Source: a virus
Length of the DNA stretch: 25,131 nt
Virus record (IMG/VR): IMGVR_UViG_3300042519_001281
Coordinates: 1-25,131 of that record
Strand: one strand, 5' to 3'
The notes under the pieces are model-generated. The model was not told where the DNA came from, did not search any database, and was given only the letters and a program-made list of their open reading frames with translations. This document shows, in pieces, positions 1 to 8,567 of this stretch (positions are counted from its first letter, which is position 1; each line of letters begins with the position of its first letter). The position numbers were made by a program, and so were the translations under genes.

Positions 1-2
1 GA

Positions 3-3000
3 AAAATACCTAGGTCAGCATTAACGGAAGATGCACTTATATCAACGGAAATTAAAAGTGGTAGTGTAACTGCTTCGGTTAGTCCCGATTTTGGATTTAA
101 AGTAACAACTCCGTTTACATCTTCTTTATCATTTGACAACGTATTCACTGTAACTAATAATGGAAGTGGTAATTACAATATAAGTAACGGATTAATAAGT
201 GGTTCAAATCCTACAATTACATTACATAGAAATTATGAATATGTTTTTAATGTAAATGCAAATGGCCACCCTTTTTGGATTAATTCGGCAAGTGCAGTTG
301 GTGTTGTAAATGGATATAATACTTGGGTTACTAATAATGGTGAAGATGTTGGACAGATAACATTCTTAGTTTCTGGAAGTGCACCAAATACATTATATTA
401 TAATTGCCAATTACATTCAGCAATGGCTGGTGTTATAAATGTAGTAGATGGTAATCCAACCTTTATATATAATACTCAAATTGGTTCTAAATTTACTGGT
501 TCGGTTGATATAAGTGGTAGTTTGTTTATAAACGAAGCTAGTGGCGGATTGTTCTTAGCATCATCTTCAAAATATTATGGTGAAGGTACATATTTAAGAA
601 ATATTCCTCGTTCTGCTTTAACCGAAGATGCACTAACTTCATTTGAAATTAAATCAGGTTCGGTAACTGCATCTGTTTCTCCTAATTTTGGATTTAGAGT
701 ACAATCACAAGAAAGTGGTTCTCAATTTACTGGAAGTGTTGACGTAAGTGGTTCATTAAGAGCATTTGCATTCATAGGAGATGGTTCACAAATAACAAAT
801 GTACAAGCAGCAGCATCACCTTTAATAGCAAGTGGTTCTGCAACTGCATCTGTTACAAGTGGAGAGCAATTTATAGTAACAACTGCAAAGACCGGTTCTC
901 AAATAGGTTCTCAATTTACGGGTTCAATTGATGTGAGTGGTAGTGTAAAGGCATTTTCATTTATTGGAGATGGTTCGCAATTAACTAATGTACAAGCGGC
1001 AGCAGCACCATTGATAGCAAGTGGTTCAGCAACAGCATCGGTTCAAAGTGGAAATACATTTATAGTAACAACCGGAGCAACTGGTTCAGCTATTGGTTCT
1101 AGATTTACTGGTTCTGTTGATGTTAGTGGTAGTGTTAGGGCATTTAATTTTATTGGAGATGGTTCTCAATTAACAAATGTACAAGCTGCAGCATCACCTT
1201 TAATAGCAAGTGGTTCGGCAACGGCATCCGTAGCAAGTGGTGAACAATTTATTGTAATAACTGCACCAGCATCTGGTTCATATAAATCTCAATTTACATC
1301 ATCGGTAGCGATTAGTGGTTCAATAACCGCATCTATTTACTATGGTGATGGTGGTGGATTATTCAATATCCCACCTGAATCAATTGAAGGACTTGAATTG
1401 TTTAAAATTAATTCTGGTTCTGGTAGAGCAATTATAGACCCAACTAAATTAGATGTAAACGTACCAATAACCGCAGCACTTTACATAGGTGATGGTGGTG
1501 GATTATTCAATATCCCTGCGAACGCATTGCAAGACCTTAAATTGGATAGAATTATTTCTGGTTCAGTTCAGGCGGTAATATCGCCAAATAAAGGTTTAGA
1601 GATTGGAACTAGAACATTTGTGTCTGGTAACTTAAGTGTTACTGGTGGATTGTTTGTTACTGGTTCTGATATTGTATTAGCATCTGGTTCAAGTTATTTT
1701 GGTGATGGTAGTGGATTACGAAATATTAATATCGCTAATTTAGCATTTGAAACATCAATATTAAAATCAGGTTCTCAATTTGCAGAAATATCTCCAAATA
1801 GAGGATTTAGAGTAAGTACATCATCTTCAATTGATGGTAATTTAATTGTAACACATAATATATCAGCGGTAGATATAACTGGTTCTCACGCAGTATTTGC
1901 ACCAATAGTTAGTGGTGGTTTGGTTGGTACATATAATTTTAAAGGAGTAGGGCCAACTGCATCGGCTGAATATGATATTTTAAGATATGATGAAAGTAGA
2001 GGATATTTTATTCCTCAACCTGAATATTCATTAACTGAAACTGTTGGATTTAATAATATAAGTAATTTAACAATTGTACATAATTTGGGTATTCGTTATC
2101 CATTAGTTCAAATATATGCTACTGGTTCGGAAGACCAAATAATGGCTGGTACAATTAAATCAATAGATGATGATACAATACAAATTGTATTTAGTGGATT
2201 GACAAGTGGACATGCAGTTATTGGTAGTGGTGGTAGTATAATTAGTGGAACTGTACAGGGAAATAGAGTATTTGGTAGTGTTCTTTCTGCATCATATGCA
2301 GATAGAGCATCGGTTGCTGATACAGTTACTGGATTTGATTCGGCATCATTATCAGCATTAAATGATATTCAAAACTTAGTAAGAAACTCACAAACATCTT
2401 CGATGAGTGTGTTTTTCGCAGTTAGTTCATCTCACGCATTAACGGCATCATATATATCAAATTTAAGTGGATTGAATTTGACAGATTATGTTAGAAATGA
2501 TAGAACATCATCAATGTTGGTTGGTACTGCTTCATTAGCAATTACAGCATCTTACGCATTGTTTGCACAAAATGCATCAAACGTAGATACATCTAACTTT
2601 GTTCAGAATTCACAAACGGCATCAATGACTGTTGGAACGGCCTCATTGGCATTTACGGCTAGTGTGGCACTTTTTGCTTTAAATGCAGCAAACGTTGATA
2701 CGGCATCATTCTTACAAGTAAATAAAGATAGTAACATTAATGCTAACTTAACTATTAGTGGTAGTTTGGGTGTTAGTGGTAGTGTGTTATTAAATTCATT
2801 ACCAACTGGTTCATCGGATAATGTTGTTGTTTGGAATGATATAACAAAAAAATTAGAAAGAAGAAATATAGCAGCTGCAGTGGGTTCGTCTGGTACGGGT
2901 GGTACATCAGGAACTTCTGGTGAAAGTGGTACGGATGGTACATCAGGAAGTTCTGGCACATCTGGAAGTAGTGGTACTGAAGGAACATCTGGGTCATCTG

Positions 3001-6000
3001 GTGTTGACGGTTCAAATGGAACATCGGGAACTTCTGGCACTGAAGGTACATCAGGAACTTCTGGCACGGAAGGTACATCAGGAACTTCTGGCACTGCAGG
3101 TACATCAGGAACTTCTGGCACCGAAGGTACTAGCGGAAGTAGTGGAAGTAGTGGTTCTTCAGGAACCGAAGGTACATCAGGAACTTCTGGCACCGAAGGT
3201 ACATCAGGTTCATCTGGAATAGATGGAACGTCTGGTTCTTCGGGAAGTAGTGGCACATCTGGAAGTAGTGGTTCTTCGGGAAGTTCTGGTAGTAGCGGTA
3301 CTGAAGGTACATCAGGAACTTCTGGCACAAGCGGAAGTAGTGGAAGTGGGGGTACATCAGGAACTTCTGGTTCAAGTGGCACATCTGGAAGTACAGGTTC
3401 ATTTGGTACAAGCGGAAGTGGGGGTACATCAGGAACTTCTGGCACAAGCGGCACAAGTGGTACTGAAGGTACATCAGGAACTTCTGGGTCTTCAGGAACA
3501 TCTGGAACATCGGGAACTTCTGGTAGTAGCGGTACTAGTTCTAGTTCTGGTACTGGTGGTTCTAGTGGCACAAGTGGAAGTAGTGGTTCATCGGGAAGTA
3601 GTGGTAGTAGTGGTACGGAGGGCACATCAGGAAGTAGTGGTACATCTGCAACTTCTGGTAGTGGTGGTTCTGCTGGTACATCGGGTACATCCGGCTCATC
3701 TGGTACAAGCGGCACATCAGGAAGTTCTGGTATAAGTGGTTCGGCTGGTACATCGGGTTCATCTGGTACAGCAGGTAGTGGTGGTTCTGCTGGTACATCG
3801 GGAACTAGCGGTTCGTCTGGCACGTCAGGAACAACTGGTTCGGCTGGAACATCAGGAACTTCTGGCACATCAGGAACTTCTGGTAAAGATGGTACATCGG
3901 GAACTTCTGGAAGTAGCGGTAGTAGCGGTACTGGTGGTTCATCAGGAACTTCTGGCACATCAGGTACCGAAGGTACATCAGGAACTTCTGGTATAGATGG
4001 CACATCGGGAACTTCTGGTACAAGTGGCACAAGTGGTACTGAAGGTACATCGGGTAGTAGTGGTACTGAAGGCACTAGTGGTAGTAGCGGTACTGAAGGT
4101 ACATCGGGAACTTCTGGAATAGATGGCACAAGTGGAAGTAGTGGTTCTAGTGGCACAAGCGGTAGTAGTGGAACTTCTGGCACAAGCGGCAGTAGTGGTA
4201 CTGAAGGTACATCAGGAACTTCTGGTAAAGATGGCACATCGGGAACTTCTGGAAGTAGTGGTACTGAAGGTACAAGCGGTAGTAGCGGTACTGAGGGAAC
4301 TGCTGGCACATCAGGAACTTCTGGAGTAAATGGCACATCGGGAACTTCTGGTATAGATGGCACATCGGGAACTTCTGGTTTAAGTGGAACGGATGGGACA
4401 AGCGGCACAAGTGGCAGTAGTGGTACTGAAGGTACATCAGGAACTTCTGGTATAGACGGAAGTAGTGGCACATCAGGAACTTCTGGAAGTAGTGGTACTG
4501 AAGGTACATCAGGAACTTCTGGTAGTGGTGGCACATCGGGAACTTCTGGAACATCTGGATTGGATGGAACATATTTTGGTAGTAGCGGTACTAGTGGTAG
4601 TAGCGGAACTTCTGGCACAAGTGGCAGTAGTGGTACGGAGGGTACATCAGGAACTTCTGGTATAGATGGAACATATTTTGGTAGTAGCGGTACTAGTGGC
4701 AGTAGTGGAACTTCTGGCACATCAGGAACTTCTGGTAGTAGTGGTAGTAGCGGTACTGAAGGTACTTCGGGAACTTCTGGTAGTAGCGGTAAAGATGGAA
4801 CTTCATTCGGTTCATCTGGAACATCAGGAACCGAAGGTACAAGCGGCACTGAAGGCACATCGGGAACTTCTGGTAGTAGTGGTACTTCAGGAACTTCTGG
4901 TAAAGACGGAACTTCATTTGGAAGTTCTGGAAGTAGTGGTACATCAGGCTCTTCTGGTTCATCTGGCACCGAAGGTACATCGGGAACTTCTGGTAAAGAT
5001 GGAACTGTTGGTACATCGGGAAGTTCTGGACAAGACGGAACATTTTTTGGAAGTAGTGGTATAAGTGGTACATCAGGAAGTTCTGGATATGATGGTAGTC
5101 ATGGTACAAGTGGTACGCAAGGTACATCGGGAACTTCTGGTAGTAGTGGTTTAGATGGAACTTTCTTTGGTAGTAATGGAACATCGGGAAGTTCTGGAAT
5201 TAGTGGAACGGATGGACTTAGTGGAACTGACGGTTCTGCTGGAAGTTCTGGAACATCGGGAATAAATGGTACTTCGGGTAGCAGTGGCGTAAACGGAACT
5301 TCTGGTAGTAGTGGTTTAGATGGTACATTCTTTGGGTCATCGGGAACTTCTGGCACAACAGGTACTTCGGGAACTTCTGGCACAACAGGTACATCAGGAA
5401 CTTCTGGAGAAAACGGAACTTCGGGTAGTAGTGGTTTAGACGGAACGTATTTTGGTTCATCGGGAACTTCTGGATTTGGTACAAGTGGTACTTCGGGAAG
5501 TTCTGGAGAAAGTGGTTCATCGGGAACAACTGGTACATCGGGAAGTTCTGGATTAGATGGTACTTTATTTGGTAGTAGCGGTACTTCTGGTACATCAGGA
5601 ACTTCTGGAATATCTGGGTCAGCTGGAACATCAGGTACAACTGGTACATCGGGAAGTTCTGGATTAGATGGTACGTTATTTGGAAGTAGTGGTACATCGG
5701 GTACAACAGGTACTTCTGGAATATCTGGGTCAGCTGGAACATCAGGTACAACTGGTACTTCTGGTAGTAGCGGTTTAGATGGAACTTTCTTTGGAAGTAG
5801 TGGAACATCAGGAAGTTCTGGTACATCGGGTATAACTGGAAGTAATGGAAGTAGCGGCACATCTGGTACAACAGGTACTTCTGGTAGTAGCGGTTTAGAT
5901 GGAACATTCTTTGGTAGTAGCGGAACATCGGGTACAACTGGTACATCAGGTATAACTGGCACAGCCGGTTCATCGGGTACAACTGGTACATCAGGAAGTT

Positions 6001-6809
6001 CTGGATTTGATGGTACATTCTTTGGTAGTAGTGGAACTACTGGAACATCAGGAACTTCAGGTATATCTGGGTCAGCTGGAACTTCTGGATTGGGCACAAA
6101 TGGTACTTCAGGAAGTTCTGGATTGGATGGAACTTTCTTTGGAAGCAGTGGAACATCAGGTTCATCAGGATTATCAGCATCAAATGGTACATCAGGAACT
6201 TCTGGATTGGGTACATCTGGAACATCTGGATTAGATGGTACTTTATTTGGTAGTAGTGGTACAAGCGGTGTAAATGGAACTTCTGGGGTTACAAGTACTA
6301 ATGGTACATCAGGAACTTCTGGTTTTAGTGGCACAAATGGTACATCGGGAAGTTCTGGATTTATGTTATTGTCTGGAGCAACTGAAAATGGTGTATTGAC
6401 TTGGCAAAATAGTACAACAACTGGTATTGTTGAAAGTAATTTAACTTTTGATGGTACTACTCTATCGGTAGCAGGTAACGTAGCATCTACAACATTTAGA
6501 GAAACTTATTCTGATTTAGGAACTGGTGGAAGTGCAACTTTAGATTTATCAACAGCAAACAACTTTAGAAGACAATTTAATGGTACATCAACATTAACAT
6601 TTACTAACGCACCTGCATCAAACGCATTTGGGTTTACGTTAGTGACAGTAAATGCTGGAGCATATACAGTAAACTTTCCTGCTAGTATTGATTGGGCAGG
6701 TGGGAGTGTACCACTTCTAACAACATCTGGTGTGGATGTATTAGTATTTTACACATTTAATGGTGGTACTACATATTTAGGATTTGTAGGAGGTAAGAAT
6801 TTAAATTAA
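3..6809 (+). CDS. Large modular tail fibre with cupredoxin-like domain and collagen-like shaft (5' end outside window)
   Basis: The frame is open from base 3 with no stop, so the gene begins upstream of the window and the ATG at 423 is an internal Met. At least 2268 residues are visible. In order: a fibre module (residues 1-37), a cupredoxin-like domain (about 42-146), repeated fibre modules of the GDGS-LTNV and SGS-A-ISPN type (about 150-620), a small domain with an IVHNLG-RYPLVQIY stretch (about 680-750), Ala/Ser-rich repeats (about 790-900), a Gly-X-Y region (961-2119), and a beta-rich C-terminal domain ending in FVGGKNLN. The modular make-up and the neighbouring tail genes point to a virion fibre, probably trimeric and used for host contact. 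The C-terminal domain resembles small tip domains of other phage fibres. The modules are paralogous to those at the start of the gene at 8916. Which fibre or baseplate position it occupies cannot be told from sequence. Confidence 0.88.
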   Translation, partial: KIPRSALTEDALISTEIKSGSVTASVSPDFGFKVTTPFTSSLSFDNVFTVTNNGSGNYNISNGLISGSNPTITLHRNYEYVFNVNANGHPFWINSASAVGVVNGYNTWVTNNGEDVGQITFLVSGSAPNTLYYNCQLHSAMAGVINVVDGNPTFIYNTQIGSKFTGSVDISGSLFINEASGGLFLASSSKYYGEGTYLRNIPRSALTEDALTSFEIKSGSVTASVSPNFGFRVQSQESGSQFTGSVDVSGSLRAFAFIGDGSQITNVQAAASPLIASGSATASVTSGEQFIVTTAKTGSQIGSQFTGSIDVSGSVKAFSFIGDGSQLTNVQAAAAPLIASGSATASVQSGNTFIVTTGATGSAIGSRFTGSVDVSGSVRAFNFIGDGSQLTNVQAAASPLIASGSATASVASGEQFIVITAPASGSYKSQFTSSVAISGSITASIYYGDGGGLFNIPPESIEGLELFKINSGSGRAIIDPTKLDVNVPITAALYIGDGGGLFNIPANALQDLKLDRIISGSVQAVISPNKGLEIGTRTFVSGNLSVTGGLFVTGSDIVLASGSSYFGDGSGLRNINIANLAFETSILKSGSQFAEISPNRGFRVSTSSSIDGNLIVTHNISAVDITGSHAVFAPIVSGGLVGTYNFKGVGPTASAEYDILRYDESRGYFIPQPEYSLTETVGFNNISNLTIVHNLGIRYPLVQIYATGSEDQIMAGTIKSIDDDTIQIVFSGLTSGHAVIGSGGSIISGTVQGNRVFGSVLSASYADRASVADTVTGFDSASLSALNDIQNLVRNSQTSSMSVFFAVSSSHALTASYISNLSGLNLTDYVRNDRTSSMLVGTASLAITASYALFAQNASNVDTSNFVQNSQTASMTVGTASLAFTASVALFALNAANVDTASFLQVNKDSNINANLTISGSLGVSGSVLLNSLPTGSSDNVVVWNDITKKLERRNIAAAVGSSGTGGTSGTSGESGTDGTSGSSGTSGSSGTEGTSGSSGVDGSNGTSGTSGTEGTSGTSGTEGTSGTSGTAGTSGTSGTEGTSGSSGSSGSSGTEGTSGTSGTEGTSGSSGIDGTSGSSGSSGTSGSSGSSGSSGSSGTEGTSGTSGTSGSSGSGGTSGTSGSSGTSGSTGSFGTSGSGGTSGTSGTSGTSGTEGTSGTSGSSGTSGTSGTSGSSGTSSSSGTGGSSGTSGSSGSSGSSGSSGTEGTSGSSGTSATSGSGGSAGTSGTSGSSGTSGTSGSSGISGSAGTSGSSGTAGSGGSAGTSGTSGSSGTSGTTGSAGTSGTSGTSGTSGKDGTSGTSGSSGSSGTGGSSGTSGTSGTEGTSGTSGIDGTSGTSGTSGTSGTEGTSGSSGTEGTSGSSGTEGTSGTSGIDGTSGSSGSSGTSGSSGTSGTSGSSGTEGTSGTSGKDGTSGTSGSSGTEGTSGSSGTEGTAGTSGTSGVNGTSGTSGIDGTSGTSGLSGTDGTSGTSGSSGTEGTSGTSGIDGSSGTSGTSGSSGTEGTSGTSGSGGTSGTSGTSGLDGTYFGSSGTSGSSGTSGTSGSSGTEGTSGTSGIDGTYFGSSGTSGSSGTSGTSGTSGSSGSSGTEGTSGTSGSSGKDGTSFGSSGTSGTEGTSGTEGTSGTSGSSGTSGTSGKDGTSFGSSGSSGTSGSSGSSGTEGTSGTSGKDGTVGTSGSSGQDGTFFGSSGISGTSGSSGYDGSHGTSGTQGTSGTSGSSGLDGTFFGSNGTSGSSGISGTDGLSGTDGSAGSSGTSGINGTSGSSGVNGTSGSSGLDGTFFGSSGTSGTTGTSGTSGTTGTSGTSGENGTSGSSGLDGTYFGSSGTSGFGTSGTSGSSGESGSSGTTGTSGSSGLDGTLFGSSGTSGTSGTSGISGSAGTSGTTGTSGSSGLDGTLFGSSGTSGTTGTSGISGSAGTSGTTGTSGSSGLDGTFFGSSGTSGSSGTSGITGSNGSSGTSGTTGTSGSSGLDGTFFGSSGTSGTTGTSGITGTAGSSGTTGTSGSSGFDGTFFGSSGTTGTSGTSGISGSAGTSGLGTNGTSGSSGLDGTFFGSSGTSGSSGLSASNGTSGTSGLGTSGTSGLDGTLFGSSGTSGVNGTSGVTSTNGTSGTSGFSGTNGTSGSSGFMLLSGATENGVLTWQNSTTTGIVESNLTFDGTTLSVAGNVASTTFRETYSDLGTGGSATLDLSTANNFRRQFNGTSTLTFTNAPASNAFGFTLVTVNAGAYTVNFPASIDWAGGSVPLLTTSGVDVLVFYTFNGGTTYLGFVGGKNLN
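126..440 (+). other. Cupredoxin-like domain with complete type 1 copper ligand set, within the fibre
   Basis: Counting base 3 as residue 1, a beta-rich stretch carries His89 (bases 267-269, in GHPFWI), Cys135 (405-407), His138 (414-416) and Met141 (423-425). The C-x2-H-x2-M spacing is that of amicyanin, and the His-to-Cys distance of 46 residues is close to plastocyanin (His37 to Cys84). The domain separates two related copies of the same fibre module, as if inserted after a duplication. Similar domains are, from memory, common in marine phage structural proteins; whether they bind copper is unknown to me. Confidence 0.7.
717..1283 (+). repeat. Three tandem 63-codon fibre modules
   Basis: Three copies of 189 bases begin at 717, 906 and 1095. 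Each encodes GS-FTGS-DVSGS, then FIGDGSQ-TNVQAAA, then PLIASGSATASV. The exact spacing keeps the frame. A fourth, more diverged copy follows from about 1284. Confidence 0.9.
2883..6359 (+). repeat. Collagen-like Gly-X-Y region, 1159 residues, no proline
   Basis: Almost uninterrupted triplets starting with Gly, mainly GTS, GSS, GTE, GID and GKD, with no proline visible. In phage fibres Gly-X-Y runs form trimeric rod-like shafts; here stability would have to come without proline, perhaps through Thr/Ser packing or glycosylation (inference). At the DNA level the unit GGTACATCAGGAACTTCTGG occurs more than ten times exactly, which should favour recombination between copies. Confidence 0.92.
4563..6263 (+). 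repeat. Fifteen periodic DGT-[F/Y/L/S]-F-GS interruptions in the Gly-X-Y shaft
   Basis: In the distal half of the shaft the motif DGT-x-FGS-[S/N]-G recurs 15 times, with x being F, Y, L or S. It adds one residue between two glycines, so each copy shifts the triplet register by one. The preceding triplet is usually GLD, GID or GKD. None of these occurs in the first half of the shaft or in the second fibre gene. Confidence 0.9.
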
Positions 6810-6825
6810 TATTATATTTAAAGTT

Positions 6826-7731
6826 ATGGGAATATTTAGAAGATTGGTATCACAAGATGGTTCGGAAGTGTATCCATTTGTTTTTAAAATAACAACAACT
6901 ACGAGCAGCACTGTATTTACAACCCCATTGGTTGATTATGGTACATTAACTCCTAATTTAACTATTAGTTGGGGTGATGGTGGAGCAAATTCTCCATTAA
7001 TAACATCATCAACATCAACAGATAGAATTCATACATATGCTACTGCTGGAACTTATACAATTACTATAAATGGACTTATGCCTGGCTTTAAGGTAAATAA
7101 TAATTCAGCAATTAGAGGTTTGATTACAGAGTTGGTTCAATGGGGAATTGTTGGATTACGAACAATTGATTTTTATGGTTGTAGTAATTTAACAGAAATA
7201 CCTGCAAGTGCAACTTTAAGTGCAGTTGGTGGGTATACTGGATTGGAAGAAGTGATTTCATTCACATCGTTTATGAGAGGTACTAGGATAACATCAATAC
7301 CATCTGACCTTTTTGATTATTCTCCAAATGCAACATCATTTACGGATTGTTTTTCATCAATTACAACAATAACAACAGTACCAACTGGATTATTTGATAA
7401 TGTACCAAATGCAACAACATTTGCAAACGCATTTCTTGGATGTCCTGCATTGACAACTGTACCAGCAACATTGTTTGATAATAATCCAAACGTACTTAGT
7501 TTTGTGGGAACATTTAGAAACTGTTTACAATTAACTAATGTATTACAATTTACATTCAACACATCGGTTAGCAATTTTAGTAATATTTATAATATGACCT
7601 CAGTATCAAATGCTTTAACAGGAACCGCTCCAACAATATGGAGTAGAAGTCCAGTACCTCTTGGAACTAATGCATTTAATAACTGTTTTGGTTTAGCAAA
7701 TTACGCATCAATACCATCAACTTTCAAATAA
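6826..7731 (+). CDS. PKD plus leucine-rich-repeat (BspA-like) putative tail protein
   Basis: 301 residues, starting 16 bases after the fibre stop codon. Residues about 45-88 look like a PKD/Ig-like domain (SWGDGG, then HTYATAGTYTITINGL). From about residue 115 come leucine-rich repeats of the BspA/DUF285 type, with three clear copies of 26 residues built on IP/VP-x-x-LFD, then P-N-A/V, then an F/C-rich stretch (IPSDLFDY, VPTGLFDN, VPATLFDN). There is no signal peptide. Such repeat proteins usually bind proteins or glycans. Its place between a fibre gene and a tail assembly chaperone suggests a virion adhesin or fibre tip, which is inference. No Shine-Dalgarno sequence is visible. Confidence 0.7.
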   Translation: MGIFRRLVSQDGSEVYPFVFKITTTTSSTVFTTPLVDYGTLTPNLTISWGDGGANSPLITSSTSTDRIHTYATAGTYTITINGLMPGFKVNNNSAIRGLITELVQWGIVGLRTIDFYGCSNLTEIPASATLSAVGGYTGLEEVISFTSFMRGTRITSIPSDLFDYSPNATSFTDCFSSITTITTVPTGLFDNVPNATTFANAFLGCPALTTVPATLFDNNPNVLSFVGTFRNCLQLTNVLQFTFNTSVSNFSNIYNMTSVSNALTGTAPTIWSRSPVPLGTNAFNNCFGLANYASIPSTFK

Positions 7732-7732
7732 T

Positions 7733-8176
7733 ATGTATTTAAGAATTATAGAAGATACAATTCATTATCCTTATAGTATTCCTCAATTAAGAAAATCATA
7801 TCCAAACACAAGCTTACCTGCTCAATTAACGGATGAATCTTTAATAGAGTGGGATATGTATGTAGTTACCCCAACTCCAATGCCAAATGATTATACAAAA
7901 AATATTATCGAAGGAACACCTGTTTTAATTGATGGAAATTATTGCAGAAATTGGATACAAACAAATGCATCGGAAGAAGAAATTTCTTATAGAATTCAAA
8001 CAAAGTGGGAGGAAATTAGAATTCAAAGAAACGAATTATTAACAGAATGCGATTGGACACAATTATTGGATATCCCAACCGAAACAAAAGAATTGTGGCA
8101 AACTTACAGACAATCGTTAAGAGATATTACATCTCAATCAAACCCATATAACATAACTTGGCCGGTTAAACCTTAA
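7733..8176 (+). CDS. Phage tail assembly chaperone-like protein (Phage_tail_APC type)
   Basis: 147 residues, starting one base after the previous stop codon, so probably translated together with it. The C-terminal half carries the characteristic pattern RNELLTECDWTQL, then TKELWQTYRQSLRDIT, then a closing NITWP, typical of the Phage_tail_APC family (PF16778 from memory). These small proteins are often encoded next to tail-fibre genes and are thought to help fibre or tail folding and assembly. The N-terminal half is less conserved and may be specific to the partner. The likely client is one of the neighbouring fibre or LRR proteins. Confidence 0.8.
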   Translation: MYLRIIEDTIHYPYSIPQLRKSYPNTSLPAQLTDESLIEWDMYVVTPTPMPNDYTKNIIEGTPVLIDGNYCRNWIQTNASEEEISYRIQTKWEEIRIQRNELLTECDWTQLLDIPTETKELWQTYRQSLRDITSQSNPYNITWPVKP

Positions 8177-8185
8177 AAGGAAATT

Positions 8186-8199
8186 TATTTATATTTATA
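8186..8199 (+). promoter_or_regulatory. Candidate late promoter motif (two overlapping TATTTATA)
   Basis: Two overlapping copies of TATTTATA (8186-8193 and 8192-8199) lie in a 49-base spacer, 26 bases before the ATG at 8226. The same octamer appears in the spacers before the genes at 18170, 18705, 21681 and 22752. Confidence 0.45.
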
Positions 8200-8225
8200 C
8201 ACATAACAAACGTATATAGATATAA

Positions 8226-8555
8226 ATGGTAATACATAGTCCCATATTTTCAGGCTCAATAATTCAAGATAGAAATTTTGGTTATGCTGACCTTAGTGGT
8301 TCATTCACAGGCTCATTAACTGGTTCATTTAAGGGAGAAATCGATGTACAGCAAGCTACATTTGATAATTTAATAGTAAGAAGTACTTTAAAATTAGGTT
8401 CTAGTGTAACTGATAAACAAATAGTAACTGGTTCTTTGTTGTTTACTGGTTCTATGTCAACAACTGGTTCGATAAATTTAACACAAGGCTCATTTTTACA
8501 AGATGGGGTTAATGTGTTAGATACGGCATTAGCATATTCAATAGCGTTAGGATAA
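8226..8555 (+). CDS. Small fibre-module protein, function unknown
   Basis: 109 residues. Rich in Ser, Thr and Gly, with fibre-like stretches (SGSFTGSLTGSFKG, then VTGSLLFTGSMSTTGSINLTQGSF) of the same kind as the N-terminal modules of both large fibres. It could be a short fibre, an adaptor at a fibre base, or a detached module. It opens a group with the genes at 8568 and 8916, with short spacers between them, behind a candidate promoter. No catalytic motif, membrane segment or signal peptide is seen. Confidence 0.65.
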   Translation: MVIHSPIFSGSIIQDRNFGYADLSGSFTGSLTGSFKGEIDVQQATFDNLIVRSTLKLGSSVTDKQIVTGSLLFTGSMSTTGSINLTQGSFLQDGVNVLDTALAYSIALG

Positions 8556-8567
8556 AATAAAATATAA

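Noticed and set aside
423-425. ATG as start of the first fibre gene
   Set aside because: The same frame is open back to base 3 and encodes a fibre module and most of the cupredoxin-like domain. This Met is a predicted copper ligand.
2603-4969. Long open frame on the minus strand (788 codons, Pro/Val/Leu-rich three-residue periodicity)
   Set aside because: It is the antisense reading of the Gly-Thr-Ser repeats, whose codons rarely give stops in that frame. It covers the repeat and little else.
2883-6359. Tandem DNA repeats resembling a CRISPR or satellite array
   Set aside because: Units keep a three-base frame, have no unique spacers and translate to Gly-X-Y triplets within one long gene.
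8221-8228. TATAAATG, one base from the T4 late promoter TATAAATA (also at 8563-8570 and 22735-22742)
   Set aside because: At 8221 and 8563 it overlaps the start codon itself, so a transcript starting downstream would lack the start. It probably reflects the A-rich leader.
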